This document shows positions 28,391 through 41,633 of a DNA stretch of 50,021 bases, in pieces. How positions within the stretch are numbered: position 1 is the first letter of the stretch; every line of letters starts with the position of its first letter. The notes under the pieces are model-generated. The model was not told the DNA's origin. It did no database searches and saw only the letters and a program-made list of their open reading frames with translations. Both the position numbers and the translations under genes were made by a program. The DNA is from Corynebacterium urinipleomorphum (lineage in GTDB: Bacteria > Actinomycetota > Actinomycetes > Mycobacteriales > Mycobacteriaceae): the NCBI RefSeq assembly GCF_900155535.1, contig NZ_LT706964.1, positions 25,017 through 75,037 on the forward strand, given 5' to 3'.

Positions 28391-30166
28391 ATGGATCTCG
28401 AGCAACTGCTGTATCAGTTCTACGACGACGACAAGATCGATCTGCCGCCGGAACTGTCCCTGTTCCAGTTGTGCGAAATGCTCTACCAAGGCAGCGCGGA
28501 GATGGGCACCGGTGAAGTGCACCAGCTGCGCTACTGGGATTTCTCTTCAGACCGCGACGGTGTGGCAGTGGACTACACCCGCGACGAGGTGATGACGCGC
28601 ATCAAGGCTGTGGCTGCCCGCCTGCAGCAGACTGGCGCGCCGGGTGACCGCGTGGCCATCATGGCTGCGAACTCGCCGGAGTACCTCTTCGCGTTCATGG
28701 GCGCCATCTATGCCGGTCAGGTGCCGGTGCCGTTGTACGACCCGAATGAACCGGGCCACGGCGAGCAGCTCACCGCGGTGCTCGCGGACTCCAAGGCCTC
28801 GGCTGTGCTGACCAACAACGCTGGTGCGAAGGCCGTCCGCGAATTCTTCGCCGAGGTGCCGCGTGCGGAGCGCCCCCGCATTCTCGTTGTGGACGCCCTG
28901 CCGGATTCCCTGGCGGAGTCCTGGACCGCACCGGAGGAGCCGACAGACAAGGACCCCATCGATGAGGTCGCGTTCTTGCAGTACACCTCCGGTTCCACCC
29001 GCCTGCCGGCCGGTGTGGTGCTCACTCACCGTGCAATTTTGACCAACGTGCTGCAGATTTATGACGCAGTGGAGCTGAAGATGCCGCTGCGCGTGTCCAC
29101 GTGGCTGCCGCTGCACCACGACATGGGCATCATCATCACTGTCTTTGTCACCATCATGGGTATTGAATTTGAGCTCATGGGGCCGCGCGACTTCATCCAG
29201 CAGCCGAAGCGGTGGGTCGACCAGATCACCAAACGCGAGGACGACGAGGACACATTCGTGTACACCGTCGTTCCGAACTTCGCGCTCGACCTGGCTGCCC
29301 GCTACGCGGTGCCGCAGAACCCGGAGGACTACGACTTCTCGGCGCTGGACGGCATCCTCGTCGGATCGGAGCCGGTGACCAAGGCAGCGGTGGACACGTT
29401 CGTGGAGGCGTTCGGCCCGTCCCAGCTTGATCCGACAGTCATCCGCCCTTCGTACGGTCTCGCGGAGGCAACGCTCATTGTCGCCACCCCGCAAACGGAA
29501 GAACGCCCGCTGTTCAAGACCTTCGACCGCGAGGAGATCGGCCGTGGCCGCATCGTGGAGGCGGAGGACGGAATTCCGTTCGCGTCGAACGGGCAGCCGG
29601 TTCCGGACATGCGCTTCGCGGTGGTGGACCCGGAGACCCGCGAGGAGGTCGAAGAAGGAGCCATCGGCGAGCTGTGGTTGCACGGCGACAACGTCGCTGT
29701 CGGTTACGAAGGCCGCGAGGAGGACACCCAGAAGACCTTCAACAACACTCTGCGCGATCAGGACGGATGGCTGGCTACCGGCGACCTCGTGGCCTTCTAC
29801 CAGGGCCACCTCTACATCACCGGCCGTCTGAAGGACCTCGTGGTCATCGCCGGCCGCAACCACTACCCGCAGGACATCGAAGCCACCGTCATGGAGGCTT
29901 CCGACCACGTGCGCCCAGATTCGGTGGCGGCGTTCGCGGTGCAGGGGGAGGACGTCGAAAAGCTTGTCGTGCTAGTGGAGCGCGTCGAAGGCGCCGATGA
30001 AGCCGGGGACGCGATCGCCGAGGACGCGATCCGCGGCGCTGTGTCCAACAAGCACGGCATCAGCCCTGAAGTCATCCGTTTCTACGCGCCGAACGAGATC
30101 GTGCGTTCCAGCTCTGGCAAGATTGCGCGCATGGTCAACCGCGCGAAGTTCCTGCAAGAAGACTGA
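28391..30166 (+). CDS. fadD32: Long-chain fatty acyl-AMP ligase FadD32
   Basis: This 591-aa adenylate-forming enzyme activates the meromycolate-type fatty acid as acyl-AMP and loads it onto the N-terminal ACP of Pks13. The ATP motif YTSGSTRLPAGV is at about 198-209, the next core motif RPSYGLAEAT near 353, and TGDLVAF with a YITGRLKDLVVIAGRN stretch near 476. The FAAL-type C-terminus is intact. ATG 28391 is chosen because AAGGAG sits 4 nt upstream; the frame extends 54 bp further, overlapping the preceding gene. pks13 follows after 83 bp. Confidence 0.96.
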   Translation: MDLEQLLYQFYDDDKIDLPPELSLFQLCEMLYQGSAEMGTGEVHQLRYWDFSSDRDGVAVDYTRDEVMTRIKAVAARLQQTGAPGDRVAIMAANSPEYLFAFMGAIYAGQVPVPLYDPNEPGHGEQLTAVLADSKASAVLTNNAGAKAVREFFAEVPRAERPRILVVDALPDSLAESWTAPEEPTDKDPIDEVAFLQYTSGSTRLPAGVVLTHRAILTNVLQIYDAVELKMPLRVSTWLPLHHDMGIIITVFVTIMGIEFELMGPRDFIQQPKRWVDQITKREDDEDTFVYTVVPNFALDLAARYAVPQNPEDYDFSALDGILVGSEPVTKAAVDTFVEAFGPSQLDPTVIRPSYGLAEATLIVATPQTEERPLFKTFDREEIGRGRIVEAEDGIPFASNGQPVPDMRFAVVDPETREEVEEGAIGELWLHGDNVAVGYEGREEDTQKTFNNTLRDQDGWLATGDLVAFYQGHLYITGRLKDLVVIAGRNHYPQDIEATVMEASDHVRPDSVAAFAVQGEDVEKLVVLVERVEGADEAGDAIAEDAIRGAVSNKHGISPEVIRFYAPNEIVRSSSGKIARMVNRAKFLQED

Positions 30167-30211
30167 AACGTTAACGCGCCGGGCGCTATGCCCGATAGGT
30201 AGGCCGTAAGA

Positions 30212-30247
30212 ATGATCACCGAAAATGAGGAAGGATCCGAGGCGTAA
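30212..30247 (+). other. Possible 11-codon leader ORF before pks13
   Basis: ATG 30212 opens an 11-residue frame (MITENEEGSEA) that stops 2 bp before the pks13 ATG. It contains the pks13 ribosome-site region (GAGGAAGGATCC), so it could couple translation, but chance is equally likely. Confidence 0.25.
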
Positions 30248-30249
30248 GC

Positions 30250-35043
<4,794 letters not shown>

Positions 35044-35047
35044 GGCA

Positions 35048-36592
35048 ATGACGACGACCGCTGAGAAACTCGCCGATCTGCGCGACCGCCTCGAGCGGGC
35101 GCAGGACCCGGGCTCCGAGCGAGCACGCAAGCGCCGCGACGACGCCGGGCAGACAACGCCGCGTCAGCGCATCAACGCGCTTCTCGACGAAGGTTCTTTC
35201 GTCGAGACCGGTGCCCTCGCCCGCACCCCGGGTGATCCGGACGCGGTCTATTCCGACGGCGTGGTCACGGGCTACGGGCGTATCGACGGCCGCCCGGTGG
35301 CCATTTACGCCCACGACAAGACCGTGTACGGCGGCTCCGTCGGCGTGACCTTCGGGCGGAAGGTCGTCGATGTGATGGAGCTGGCCATCAAGGTCGGCTG
35401 CCCTGTGATCGGCATCCAGGATTCCGGCGGCGCACGTATCCAGGATGCAGTGACCTCCCTGGCCATGTACTCGGAGATCGCCCGCCGCCAGCTGCCGCTG
35501 TCCGGCCGTTCGCCGCAGATCTCCATCATGCTGGGCAAGTCCGCCGGTGGCGCCGTGTACGCCCCGGTGACCACCGACTTCATCGTCGCAGTCGACGGCC
35601 AGGCGGAAATGTACGTCACCGGCCCCGCGGTCATCCGTGAGGTCACCGGCGAGGACGTCTCCTCCGCGGAGCTCGGCGGCGCGATGCAGCAGGAGCAGAA
35701 CGGCAACGTCTCCGTCACCGTGCCGAGCGAGGAGGAGGCTTTCGACTTCGTCCGCGACCTGCTGGGTCACCTGCCCACGAGCTCCTTCGACGAGGCGCCC
35801 GTCGCGTGGGCACCGGCCGACGAGGACTTGGACGATTCAGCTCTCGACGAGTTCATGCCGGACGACACCAACGCCGGCTACGACATGATGGATCTGCTGG
35901 TTCAAATCGGCGACGATGAGGAAATCCTCGAGATCCAGGAGAATTACGCCCCGAATCTCATCTGCGCCATCGGGCGTATCGACGGCCGCCCAGTCGGCTT
36001 CGTAGCCAACAACCCCATGCACTTCGCCGGCTGCATCGACGCTGACGCTGCCGATAAGGGTGCCCGGTTCATCCAGATCTGCGACGCCTATAACCTGCCC
36101 CTCATCTTCGTCGTGGATACACCGGGCTACCTACCGGGCGTGGACCAGGAGAAGGTCGGTCTGATTCACCGCGGCGCGAAGCTCGCTTTCTCGGTCGTGC
36201 AATCGACGGTGCCGAAGATCTCGCTCATCGTCCGCAAGGCCTACGGCGGCGCGTACGCCGTGATGGGGTCGAAGAACCTGTCCGGCGACTTGAACTTCGC
36301 GTGGCCCACCGCGCAGATCGCCGTCATGGGCTCTGCTGCCGCCGCGGTGATGATCCAGGGCAAGCAGCTCGCCGCCATTGAGGATGTAGCTCAGCGCAAC
36401 GCCATGAAGAAGATGTTCATGGACTTCTACGAGGAGAACATGACATCCCCGTACGTGGCCACAGAGCGCGGTTACCTCGACGCGATGATCCAGCCCTCGG
36501 AGACCCGCCTGACTCTGCGCCGTGCGCTCCGTCAGCTGTCCACGAAGTACGACCACGATCTGCCGAAGAAGCACAATATCCACCCGCTGTAA
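35048..36592 (+). CDS. accD4: Acyl-CoA carboxylase beta subunit (long-chain, mycolate pathway)
   Basis: A 514-aa carboxyltransferase subunit (called accD3 in C. glutamicum) that, with a biotinylated alpha subunit encoded elsewhere, carboxylates the long-chain acyl-CoA that becomes the alpha branch of the mycolate and is loaded onto the Pks13 acyltransferase. It has the two crotonase-like halves: N half with QDSGGARIQ and MLGKSAGGAVYAP, C half with VDTPGYLPGVDQE and RKAYGGAYAVMGSK. The near-identical GRIDGRPV occurs in both halves, reflecting their common origin. It is the last gene of the fadD32-pks13-accD4 operon. Confidence 0.96.
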   Translation: MTTTAEKLADLRDRLERAQDPGSERARKRRDDAGQTTPRQRINALLDEGSFVETGALARTPGDPDAVYSDGVVTGYGRIDGRPVAIYAHDKTVYGGSVGVTFGRKVVDVMELAIKVGCPVIGIQDSGGARIQDAVTSLAMYSEIARRQLPLSGRSPQISIMLGKSAGGAVYAPVTTDFIVAVDGQAEMYVTGPAVIREVTGEDVSSAELGGAMQQEQNGNVSVTVPSEEEAFDFVRDLLGHLPTSSFDEAPVAWAPADEDLDDSALDEFMPDDTNAGYDMMDLLVQIGDDEEILEIQENYAPNLICAIGRIDGRPVGFVANNPMHFAGCIDADAADKGARFIQICDAYNLPLIFVVDTPGYLPGVDQEKVGLIHRGAKLAFSVVQSTVPKISLIVRKAYGGAYAVMGSKNLSGDLNFAWPTAQIAVMGSAAAAVMIQGKQLAAIEDVAQRNAMKKMFMDFYEENMTSPYVATERGYLDAMIQPSETRLTLRRALRQLSTKYDHDLPKKHNIHPL

Positions 36593-36664
36593 CACCCGGC
36601 GAGATCATTGCGATACCACTAGAAGAACTGATTGATCCCTATTCCCGAAACTTCAGGAGGAAAC

Positions 36665-36757
36665 ATGCTCAGCAGCGTTCTGGACCTCAGCTCCGAACTC
36701 ATCAACTTCATCGTGTGGGCTGTCCGCGCGATCTCCAACGGCCAGCTGCCGTTCTAA
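36665..36757 (+). CDS. Unlisted 30-aa amphipathic peptide gene at the end of the mycolate cluster
   Basis: ATG 36665 lies 4 nt after a perfect AGGAGG (36655-36660) and opens a 30-codon frame ending TAA at 36757. A rho-independent terminator follows 21 bp later. The peptide (beginning MLSSVLDLSSEL, then INFIVWAVRAI, ending QLPF) can form one amphipathic or hydrophobic helix and has no cleavable signal. Corynebacteria have similarly tiny pore proteins (PorA, PorH) that are mycolated on serine and are also missed by gene callers. The size and character fit, but I see no specific match, so that comparison is only a hypothesis. Confidence 0.65.
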   Translation: MLSSVLDLSSELINFIVWAVRAISNGQLPF

Positions 36758-36778
36758 GAGCGGCGAGCCCTCACACGT

Positions 36779-36805
36779 AAACGGTCGCTCGATGCGGCCG
36801 TTTTT
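36779..36805 (+). terminator. Rho-independent terminator of the cell-wall cluster
   Basis: AAACGGTCGC pairs with GCGGCCGTTT around a TCGAT loop, and the T-tract reaches 36805. It closes the accD4/small-ORF transcript and abuts the vapB operator. Confidence 0.9.
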
Positions 36806-36828
36806 GTATACACTCGGGCGTGCATACA
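36805..36828. promoter_or_regulatory. Inverted repeat, probable VapB autoregulatory operator
   Basis: TGTATAC (36805-36811) and GCATACA (36822-36828) are near-perfect inverted arms spaced by 10 bp, just before the vapB ribosome site. TATACA in the left arm could be the -10 box, so binding would block transcription. Confidence 0.55.
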
Positions 36829-36839
36829 GGGAGGTCACA

Positions 36840-37112
36840 ATGACGGAAGCACCAGCTGCCCGGTCGGTGGAGACTTCAGTATTCATGTCCGGCAACACTC
36901 AGGCTGTCCGAATCCCGAAAGACTTCCGGTTCGATTCGGACACAGTCTGGATCAAGAGGATCGGCGACAAGCTCTACATAACGCCGGAACCGCTTTCAGC
37001 CATGGACGTAATCAACGCCATTAACGCTGAACTGCCGGAGGGCTGGCCCGAAGGGCTTGAGGAGCCCGAGGAACTGCCCTTAGACGACGTTGATTCCTGG
37101 GGCGATTCGTGA
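36840..37112 (+). CDS. vapB: VapB-family antitoxin (AbrB-like DNA-binding)
   Basis: A 90-aa protein with the swapped-hairpin SpoVT-AbrB fold of VapB: FMSGNTQAVRIPKDFRF at about residues 15-31. The acidic C-terminal half (EELPLDDVDSWGDS) would wrap the toxin. ATG 36840 follows AGGGAGG. It overlaps the toxin gene by 4 bp. It appears intact, although its partner is internally deleted. Confidence 0.85.
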   Translation: MTEAPAARSVETSVFMSGNTQAVRIPKDFRFDSDTVWIKRIGDKLYITPEPLSAMDVINAINAELPEGWPEGLEEPEELPLDDVDSWGDS

Positions 37113-37390
37113 CTTATCTCTTGGATGCCAATGTTTGGATCGATGCTCTACGGAGTAGCGATCCAAATGTCATCCGAAGAATGAACAACGTCATTGCAGA
37201 TGATGTGCGACTCTCGTCCATCGTTCTCGGTAAGCTTCGGTTCGAGCTCGAATCGATTGGCCAGCCCATTGGCTCCAATGACCTCTGGATTGCTGCACAG
37301 GCTGTAGCGAATGACCTTGTTTTGGTGACCGCTAATGACGGGGAGTTCTCTAGAGTCCTCTCGCTCAAGCTTGAGAACTGGCGCCTCTGA
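37109..37390 (+). pseudogene. vapC: VapC-type PIN toxin with internal deletion
   Basis: The 93-aa frame has both ends of a PIN ribonuclease: LLDANVWIDAL (Asp6) at the start and IGQPIGSNDLWIAAQA (Asp58) then TANDGEF (Asp77) at the end. PIN toxins of this type are about 130-140 aa. Here SSIVLGKLRF, where the conserved catalytic Glu should follow as GEL, runs straight into ELESIGQPIG, so some 40 residues of the middle helices are missing in frame and the Glu position is Lys42. Loss of the Glu and of the dimer helices predicts an inactive toxin. The reading frame itself stays open. Confidence 0.7.
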
Positions 37391-37405
37391 GACAACCGCT
37401 TATAG

Positions 37406-37768
37406 CTAACGCTTGATCAGGCGCGCGATCCCGCGCCACCCCAACATCAGCAGCGCCGACATCACGCTGGCCACGACAATGAAGGACCAGTGCGGCAGCT
37501 GCTGATTTCTTATGCCCCAGATGAGCAGGCCGGTGGCGACGGTGATCAGCCAGATGAACACGCCGTTGCCCTTGCCCTCACCCTTGCGTGCGAGAGTGAT
37601 GATCACCCAGGCGAGCGCCACGCCGACCAGGAACGGCCACAGGGTGGACAGCCAGCCTGTGAAATTCAGCGGCATCTCCTCGGTCTGGTGCGCGATGCGG
37701 GCCAGCAGAGCGAAAACGGCGATGGCGAGCGTGTCCAGTGCGACAGCGACGGGGGAGGAGATCTTCAT
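37406..37768 (-). CDS. DUF3054-family membrane protein
   Basis: A 120-aa protein with four membrane segments, the pattern of DUF3054 (FALLARIAHQTEEM then LWPFLVGVALAW). ATG 37768 is preferred because TAGAAT sits exactly 7 nt upstream on the minus strand, giving a leaderless promoter. It follows the cyclopropane-synthase-like gene by 26 bp on the same strand. The function is unknown. Confidence 0.8.
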   Translation of the reverse strand: MKISSPVAVALDTLAIAVFALLARIAHQTEEMPLNFTGWLSTLWPFLVGVALAWVIITLARKGEGKGNGVFIWLITVATGLLIWGIRNQQLPHWSFIVVASVMSALLMLGWRGIARLIKR

Positions 37769-37775
37769 GGCATGA

Positions 37776-37781
37776 ATTCTA
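37776..37781 (-). promoter_or_regulatory. Probable leaderless promoter of the DUF3054 gene
   Basis: TAGAAT on the minus strand, 7 nt before ATG 37768, inside the 26-bp gap after the upstream methyltransferase gene. Confidence 0.45.
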
Positions 37782-37794
37782 GGGCACCGGTGGC

Positions 37795-39117
37795 CTAGAA
37801 CACTGAGTCGTTCCACCAGCGCCGCTCAGGTGTGCCGGCGCGTGAACCGTTCTTGTCCAGCTTGATGCCCACGACCTGGTGCAGCTCCACCACGTCGTGC
37901 TCGAAGCCCCATTCAGAGCCCGCCATATACATGCCCCAGAGCTTGGCGGTGTTCTGGCCGACCAGCTCGACAGCCTTGTCCCAATTGGACTTGAGGTTCT
38001 CGCACCAGTCGTGGAGAGTGCGCATGTAGTCGAAGCGGATATTCTCCTCGTGGAACACCTCGAAACCGTGGTTCTGCATGTTCTTGATGATGGTGCCCGA
38101 CCCGGTGAGCTCCCCGTCGGGGAAGATGTAGCGGTCCATGAATTCACCGCTGCGGGTCTTGTGGTTGTCGGGGTAGGTGATGCAGTGGTTGACCATCACG
38201 CCGCCGTCGCGAAGCTTCTCGGAGAGGAACTCGAAGTAGGACGGGTAATTCTTCACGCCGATGTGCTCGAGCAGGCCGATGGACGAGATGGCGTCGAAGT
38301 CGCCCTCTTTGACATCGCGGTAGTCGAGGAAGCGCACTTCGGCGAGGTCGGCGAGGCCCTCCTCCTCAATCTTGGCTTGCGCCCATTCGGCCTGCTCCTT
38401 GGACAGGGTGACACCGAGAGACTTCACGCCGCGCCGGGCGGCGTAGCGCACCATGGAGCCCCAGCCGCAGCCGATGTCCAAGTGGCGGTCGCCGGGTTTC
38501 AGATTCATCTTCTCGAAGACGAGACGGAATTTATTCTCCTGCGCCTCGTCGAGCGTCGCCTCCGGAGTGGGGTAGTAAGCGCAGGTGTAGGCCATGGATT
38601 CGCCGAGGAAGAGCTCGTAGAACTCGTTGCCTACGTCGTAGTGGGAGGAAATGACATCCGCATCACGTTCCTTAGAGTGGCGGGACAGGCCTTGGCGCAC
38701 GCGGCGTTCCAGCCATGATGCCTGTTCCGCTTCCGGGATCGGCTGGATCTGAATGGCGCCCATAGCGCGCAGGGAGCGGGCGATGCGTAGGCCGGTGGCC
38801 GCGTCCGGGCGCGAGAATTTCTCGTACAGCGTGCGCAGGTGGTCGAAAATGCCGTACGGGTGGGCCAGATGCTCGCCCTCCACGACGAGGCCATCGGTGA
38901 CCCATGCGCGGGCGAGACCCAAATCACCCGGGGCGGTGGCGATGTAGGACAAGCCTTCAGGGCTGGTCAGGCGCACGGTGTGCTGGGCATCTTCGGGTCC
39001 GGTGGTCGAGCCGTCGAACGCTTCCCAGCGGAACGGGTTGCCGGTGGGGAAGAGTGCATCCACAATCTCTGCGACGGTCATGGGCGTAAAGTGCATGCTC
39101 TGGTTGCCGATGATCAT
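37795..39117 (-). CDS. tmsB: Cyclopropane-fatty-acid-synthase-family methyltransferase, probable 10-methylene-stearate synthase (TmsB/BfaB-like)
   Basis: This 440-aa SAM-dependent enzyme has an N-terminal lipid-binding region and the CFA core: HYDVGNEFYELFLG (about 159-172), SAM motif DIGCGWGSM near 214, GLLEHIG and MDRYIFPDGEL. CFA enzymes methylate the double bond of phospholipid acyl chains. Because a FAD-dependent oxidoreductase lies 9 bp upstream, the pair resembles BfaB/BfaA of mycobacteria and TmsB/TmsA of other actinobacteria, which make tuberculostearic (10-methylstearic) acid. A plain cyclopropane synthase remains possible. GGAG precedes ATG 39117. Confidence 0.85.
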   Translation of the reverse strand: MIIGNQSMHFTPMTVAEIVDALFPTGNPFRWEAFDGSTTGPEDAQHTVRLTSPEGLSYIATAPGDLGLARAWVTDGLVVEGEHLAHPYGIFDHLRTLYEKFSRPDAATGLRIARSLRAMGAIQIQPIPEAEQASWLERRVRQGLSRHSKERDADVISSHYDVGNEFYELFLGESMAYTCAYYPTPEATLDEAQENKFRLVFEKMNLKPGDRHLDIGCGWGSMVRYAARRGVKSLGVTLSKEQAEWAQAKIEEEGLADLAEVRFLDYRDVKEGDFDAISSIGLLEHIGVKNYPSYFEFLSEKLRDGGVMVNHCITYPDNHKTRSGEFMDRYIFPDGELTGSGTIIKNMQNHGFEVFHEENIRFDYMRTLHDWCENLKSNWDKAVELVGQNTAKLWGMYMAGSEWGFEHDVVELHQVVGIKLDKNGSRAGTPERRWWNDSVF

Positions 39118-39126
39118 GTTCGTCTC

Positions 39127-40584
39127 CTACGCGTTATTCACCGTTTTGTCATACAGGCCCGGGAATCTTCGCTCTGGGTCGTATTTCCGTTTCATCTGCT
39201 CCGGCAGGTCCCCGCCGTAAAGCTGCCCGAATTGCTCGCGGCTGTAGAACGCCTCCGAATACAGCGACTTATGCCCGCCGAGTTCCGAGACTTTCTGCTC
39301 GATGATCTTGTTGAAGGCTCCCGGCTCCTGCGCCGGGGAGACGTGGTCCGCCGGCACTCCGGACCAGAAGCCGACATTGATCCAGGTCGTGCCCGGCTCC
39401 AGCGGGTAGAGCGGCCACGGCGCGGACTCGGGCAGCCCCACACCGGAGAGTTCTTCCACCCCGGAGCGCAGACGGATCGGGCAGAGCCACACGGGTTCAA
39501 TGTCGCTGGCGGCGAAGAACCACTCCAGGAATTCCGCGAGGTGCCTATCGGTCACCTCGATGTCCTGCACGACGCGTTCGGTGCGCGGCAGGTTCTTCGG
39601 CTTCTTCAGGAAGCGGTACTCAAGGTCGTATTTCTTGTCCAGGCCCACGAGCTTCCAGTAGAAGGAACTGCGGCGCAGCTGCCGGGGCCAGATCTTGCGC
39701 ACCTGGGGGTTTTGCGCGCCGAATGCGCGGGAGCACCAGAACCAGTCGGTGTCCCAGCGCCAGATATAGTCGCGGATAGTCAGGTAGTCGTGCTTCGTGC
39801 CCGCCGGGTGCTGGATTGAACGGTAGAAGACCGCGTCGCGCGTGTAGTCGGAGGTGCCCGGCGCATCGTCCACCTGGAAGGCGAGCACGAGGTACTGCTC
39901 GTCCGGGGAGAACGCGACGCCATCGAGGCCGTGGATCTCGCGGCCGTCCCATGTGCCGCTGGCGGCCGCGGCGGCTAACGCGTCCTGGAATTGCGCCAGG
40001 TCGCTGTAGCGGACGTGCGCGAGCTCCACGAACGCAGCGACATCTTCCAGCTCGATCTTCAGCCGGACGACGTAGCCGAGGGAGCCGTAGGAATTCGGGA
40101 ACGCGCGGAAAAGCTCCACATTCTCCTCGCGGGAGCAGGTGATGATCTCGCCAGTGCCCACCAGCACATCCATCTCCAGGACGGATTCATGGGGCAGGCC
40201 GTTGCGGAAACTTGTGGATTCCACGCCCATGCCGGACACCGCGCCGCCGAGGGTGATCGTTTTCAGCTGCGGCACCACCAGCGGTGTCAGGCCATAGGGC
40301 AGGGTCGCGTCGACGAGGTCCTCGTAAGTGCACATGCCCTGCACATCGGCAGTCTTTGCCACCGGGTCCACCTCGATGACACCGGCGAGGCCGCTCACAT
40401 CGAGCCCGGCCCCGGCGGCTTCGCGGGAACGGAACAAGTTCGACGTCTTCTTCGCCAACCTCACGCGCTGCCCGTCCGGAACAGCGTCGAACGAGCGCAC
40501 AAGCGTATCGACGCCCCGCTCATGCCCATGCCACGCCACCGGAGTGACCCGTTGCCAGTCAACACTGCGGCCCCAAACGTTCAT
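39127..40584 (-). CDS. tmsA: FAD-binding oxidoreductase, probable 10-methylene-fatty-acid reductase (TmsA/BfaA-like)
   Basis: A 485-aa PCMH-type flavoprotein. The FAD-binding domain spans about residues 20-210 (KKTSNLFRS, then GMCTYEDL, and TITLGGAVSGMGVES), and a C-terminal cap domain follows. It resembles DWARF1/Dhcr24-like reductases that act on carbon-carbon double bonds. Paired with the neighbouring methyltransferase it would reduce the methylene intermediate to a 10-methyl branch. TATCGT (minus strand, 40593-40598) lies 8 nt before the ATG, a possible leaderless promoter. Confidence 0.82.
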   Translation of the reverse strand: MNVWGRSVDWQRVTPVAWHGHERGVDTLVRSFDAVPDGQRVRLAKKTSNLFRSREAAGAGLDVSGLAGVIEVDPVAKTADVQGMCTYEDLVDATLPYGLTPLVVPQLKTITLGGAVSGMGVESTSFRNGLPHESVLEMDVLVGTGEIITCSREENVELFRAFPNSYGSLGYVVRLKIELEDVAAFVELAHVRYSDLAQFQDALAAAAASGTWDGREIHGLDGVAFSPDEQYLVLAFQVDDAPGTSDYTRDAVFYRSIQHPAGTKHDYLTIRDYIWRWDTDWFWCSRAFGAQNPQVRKIWPRQLRRSSFYWKLVGLDKKYDLEYRFLKKPKNLPRTERVVQDIEVTDRHLAEFLEWFFAASDIEPVWLCPIRLRSGVEELSGVGLPESAPWPLYPLEPGTTWINVGFWSGVPADHVSPAQEPGAFNKIIEQKVSELGGHKSLYSEAFYSREQFGQLYGGDLPEQMKRKYDPERRFPGLYDKTVNNA

Positions 40585-40609
40585 ATAAGGCCACGATAGA
40601 CCTGTTCAT

Positions 40610-41629
40610 TCAGTTTGGCAGGCTTCCGTCCTCCGGCCGCCCCAGCATGAACCCTTTTCCGGCGTAGGCCACGAGGTAGATGACCCAGCCGATAGCCGTG
40701 ATGAGGGCGAAGGAAATGATGCGGTAGATGAGGGTGGCGGCGGTGGCGTCGACAAGCGTGAGCCCGGAAGCGACCAGCGAGGCGGTGGCGACGGGTTCGA
40801 CGGTGCCGATGCCGCCGGGGGTCACTTGGGCAGCGCCGGCGAGCTTGGTCATGATGAACGCTAGGGCCACGCCCTGCACCGTTGTCTCGTTCAGCCCGGC
40901 GGTCAGGCCGGGGAGGGCACCGGTGACGGCGGTGACGGAGAAGTAAAGGGTGGCGATGTCGATAAGCTGGTTCAACAGCGAGAACGTCGCAGCCGCGAAG
41001 AATGCGCCCGGCGTCATGCGGATGCTGCCCAGCTGGTCGACCACCTCGACGACCTTGCCGCGCACGCGTCGCGGCAGGAAGCGCACCCAGCGGCGGAGAA
41101 TGCCCGGGTTGTAGATCGCCCAGAACAGCCCCGCGATGGCGGCGACGGCGACGGCGAACGAACCGGCCAGCGCCCACACGGACAGCCGCGCGCCGAGAAA
41201 GAGCACCGCGCCGATGCCGATGACCACCATCCACACCGTGGAAAGCGCGCCCGAGATGACGAAGAACCAGCCGCACAGGCCCACCGACGCGCCCCACGAG
41301 CGGTGGACCTTGAAGGTCAGCCACGCGGAGATCGCCGGGCCGCCGGGAATGGTGGTGGACCACGCATTGCTGGCCAGCGTGATCGCGGTGCTGTTAGCCA
41401 TGTTCACGCGCACGCCGTCCTTGGTCAGGAGGATGCGCATCACCGCGGCCATGGCCAGAATCGCCAGCACAGAGCACGCCACGGCCGCGGCAACGGGGGC
41501 GGGCCAGGCGTGACGCAGAGCCGTGAACGCCTCCCCCAGAAACGGCAGCTGCTCGCGGAAGACCACGCCGAGAATGACCAGCACCACCACGGGTGCCAGC
41601 CAGCGGATCCACGCCCGGGCGCTGGTCAT
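40610..41629 (-). CDS. Flippase-like / lysylphosphatidylglycerol-synthase TM-domain family protein
   Basis: A 339-aa integral membrane protein with about eight segments of the LPG_synthase_TM (UPF0104) family. TIPGGPAISAWLTFKVHR (about 93-110) and the later VTPGGIGTVEP (about 270-280) are the two typical glycine-proline motifs. Such proteins are linked to lipid flipping or to modification of polyprenyl-linked lipids. The start is 4 bp after the transporter stop, so it is co-transcribed with the CmpL-type exporter. The substrate is unknown. Confidence 0.8.
   Translation of the reverse strand: MTSARAWIRWLAPVVVLVILGVVFREQLPFLGEAFTALRHAWPAPVAAAVACSVLAILAMAAVMRILLTKDGVRVNMANSTAITLASNAWSTTIPGGPAISAWLTFKVHRSWGASVGLCGWFFVISGALSTVWMVVIGIGAVLFLGARLSVWALAGSFAVAVAAIAGLFWAIYNPGILRRWVRFLPRRVRGKVVEVVDQLGSIRMTPGAFFAAATFSLLNQLIDIATLYFSVTAVTGALPGLTAGLNETTVQGVALAFIMTKLAGAAQVTPGGIGTVEPVATASLVASGLTLVDATAATLIYRIISFALITAIGWVIYLVAYAGKGFMLGRPEDGSLPN
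40957..40967 (+). repeat. Dispersed 11-bp word, copy 9 (one terminal mismatch)
   Basis: TGTCGATAAGC, inside the flippase-like gene; the minus-strand frame reads Leu-Ile-Asp. Confidence 0.6.
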
Positions 41630-41633
41630 GCCC

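Noticed and set aside
35278..35984. Further copies of the dispersed word (GCGTATCGACG at 35278 and 35974)
   Set aside because: One internal mismatch each, and both lie in the duplicated GRIDGRPV coding motif of accD4, so protein conservation explains them. Similar near-matches at 18206 and 40503 were also left out of the count.
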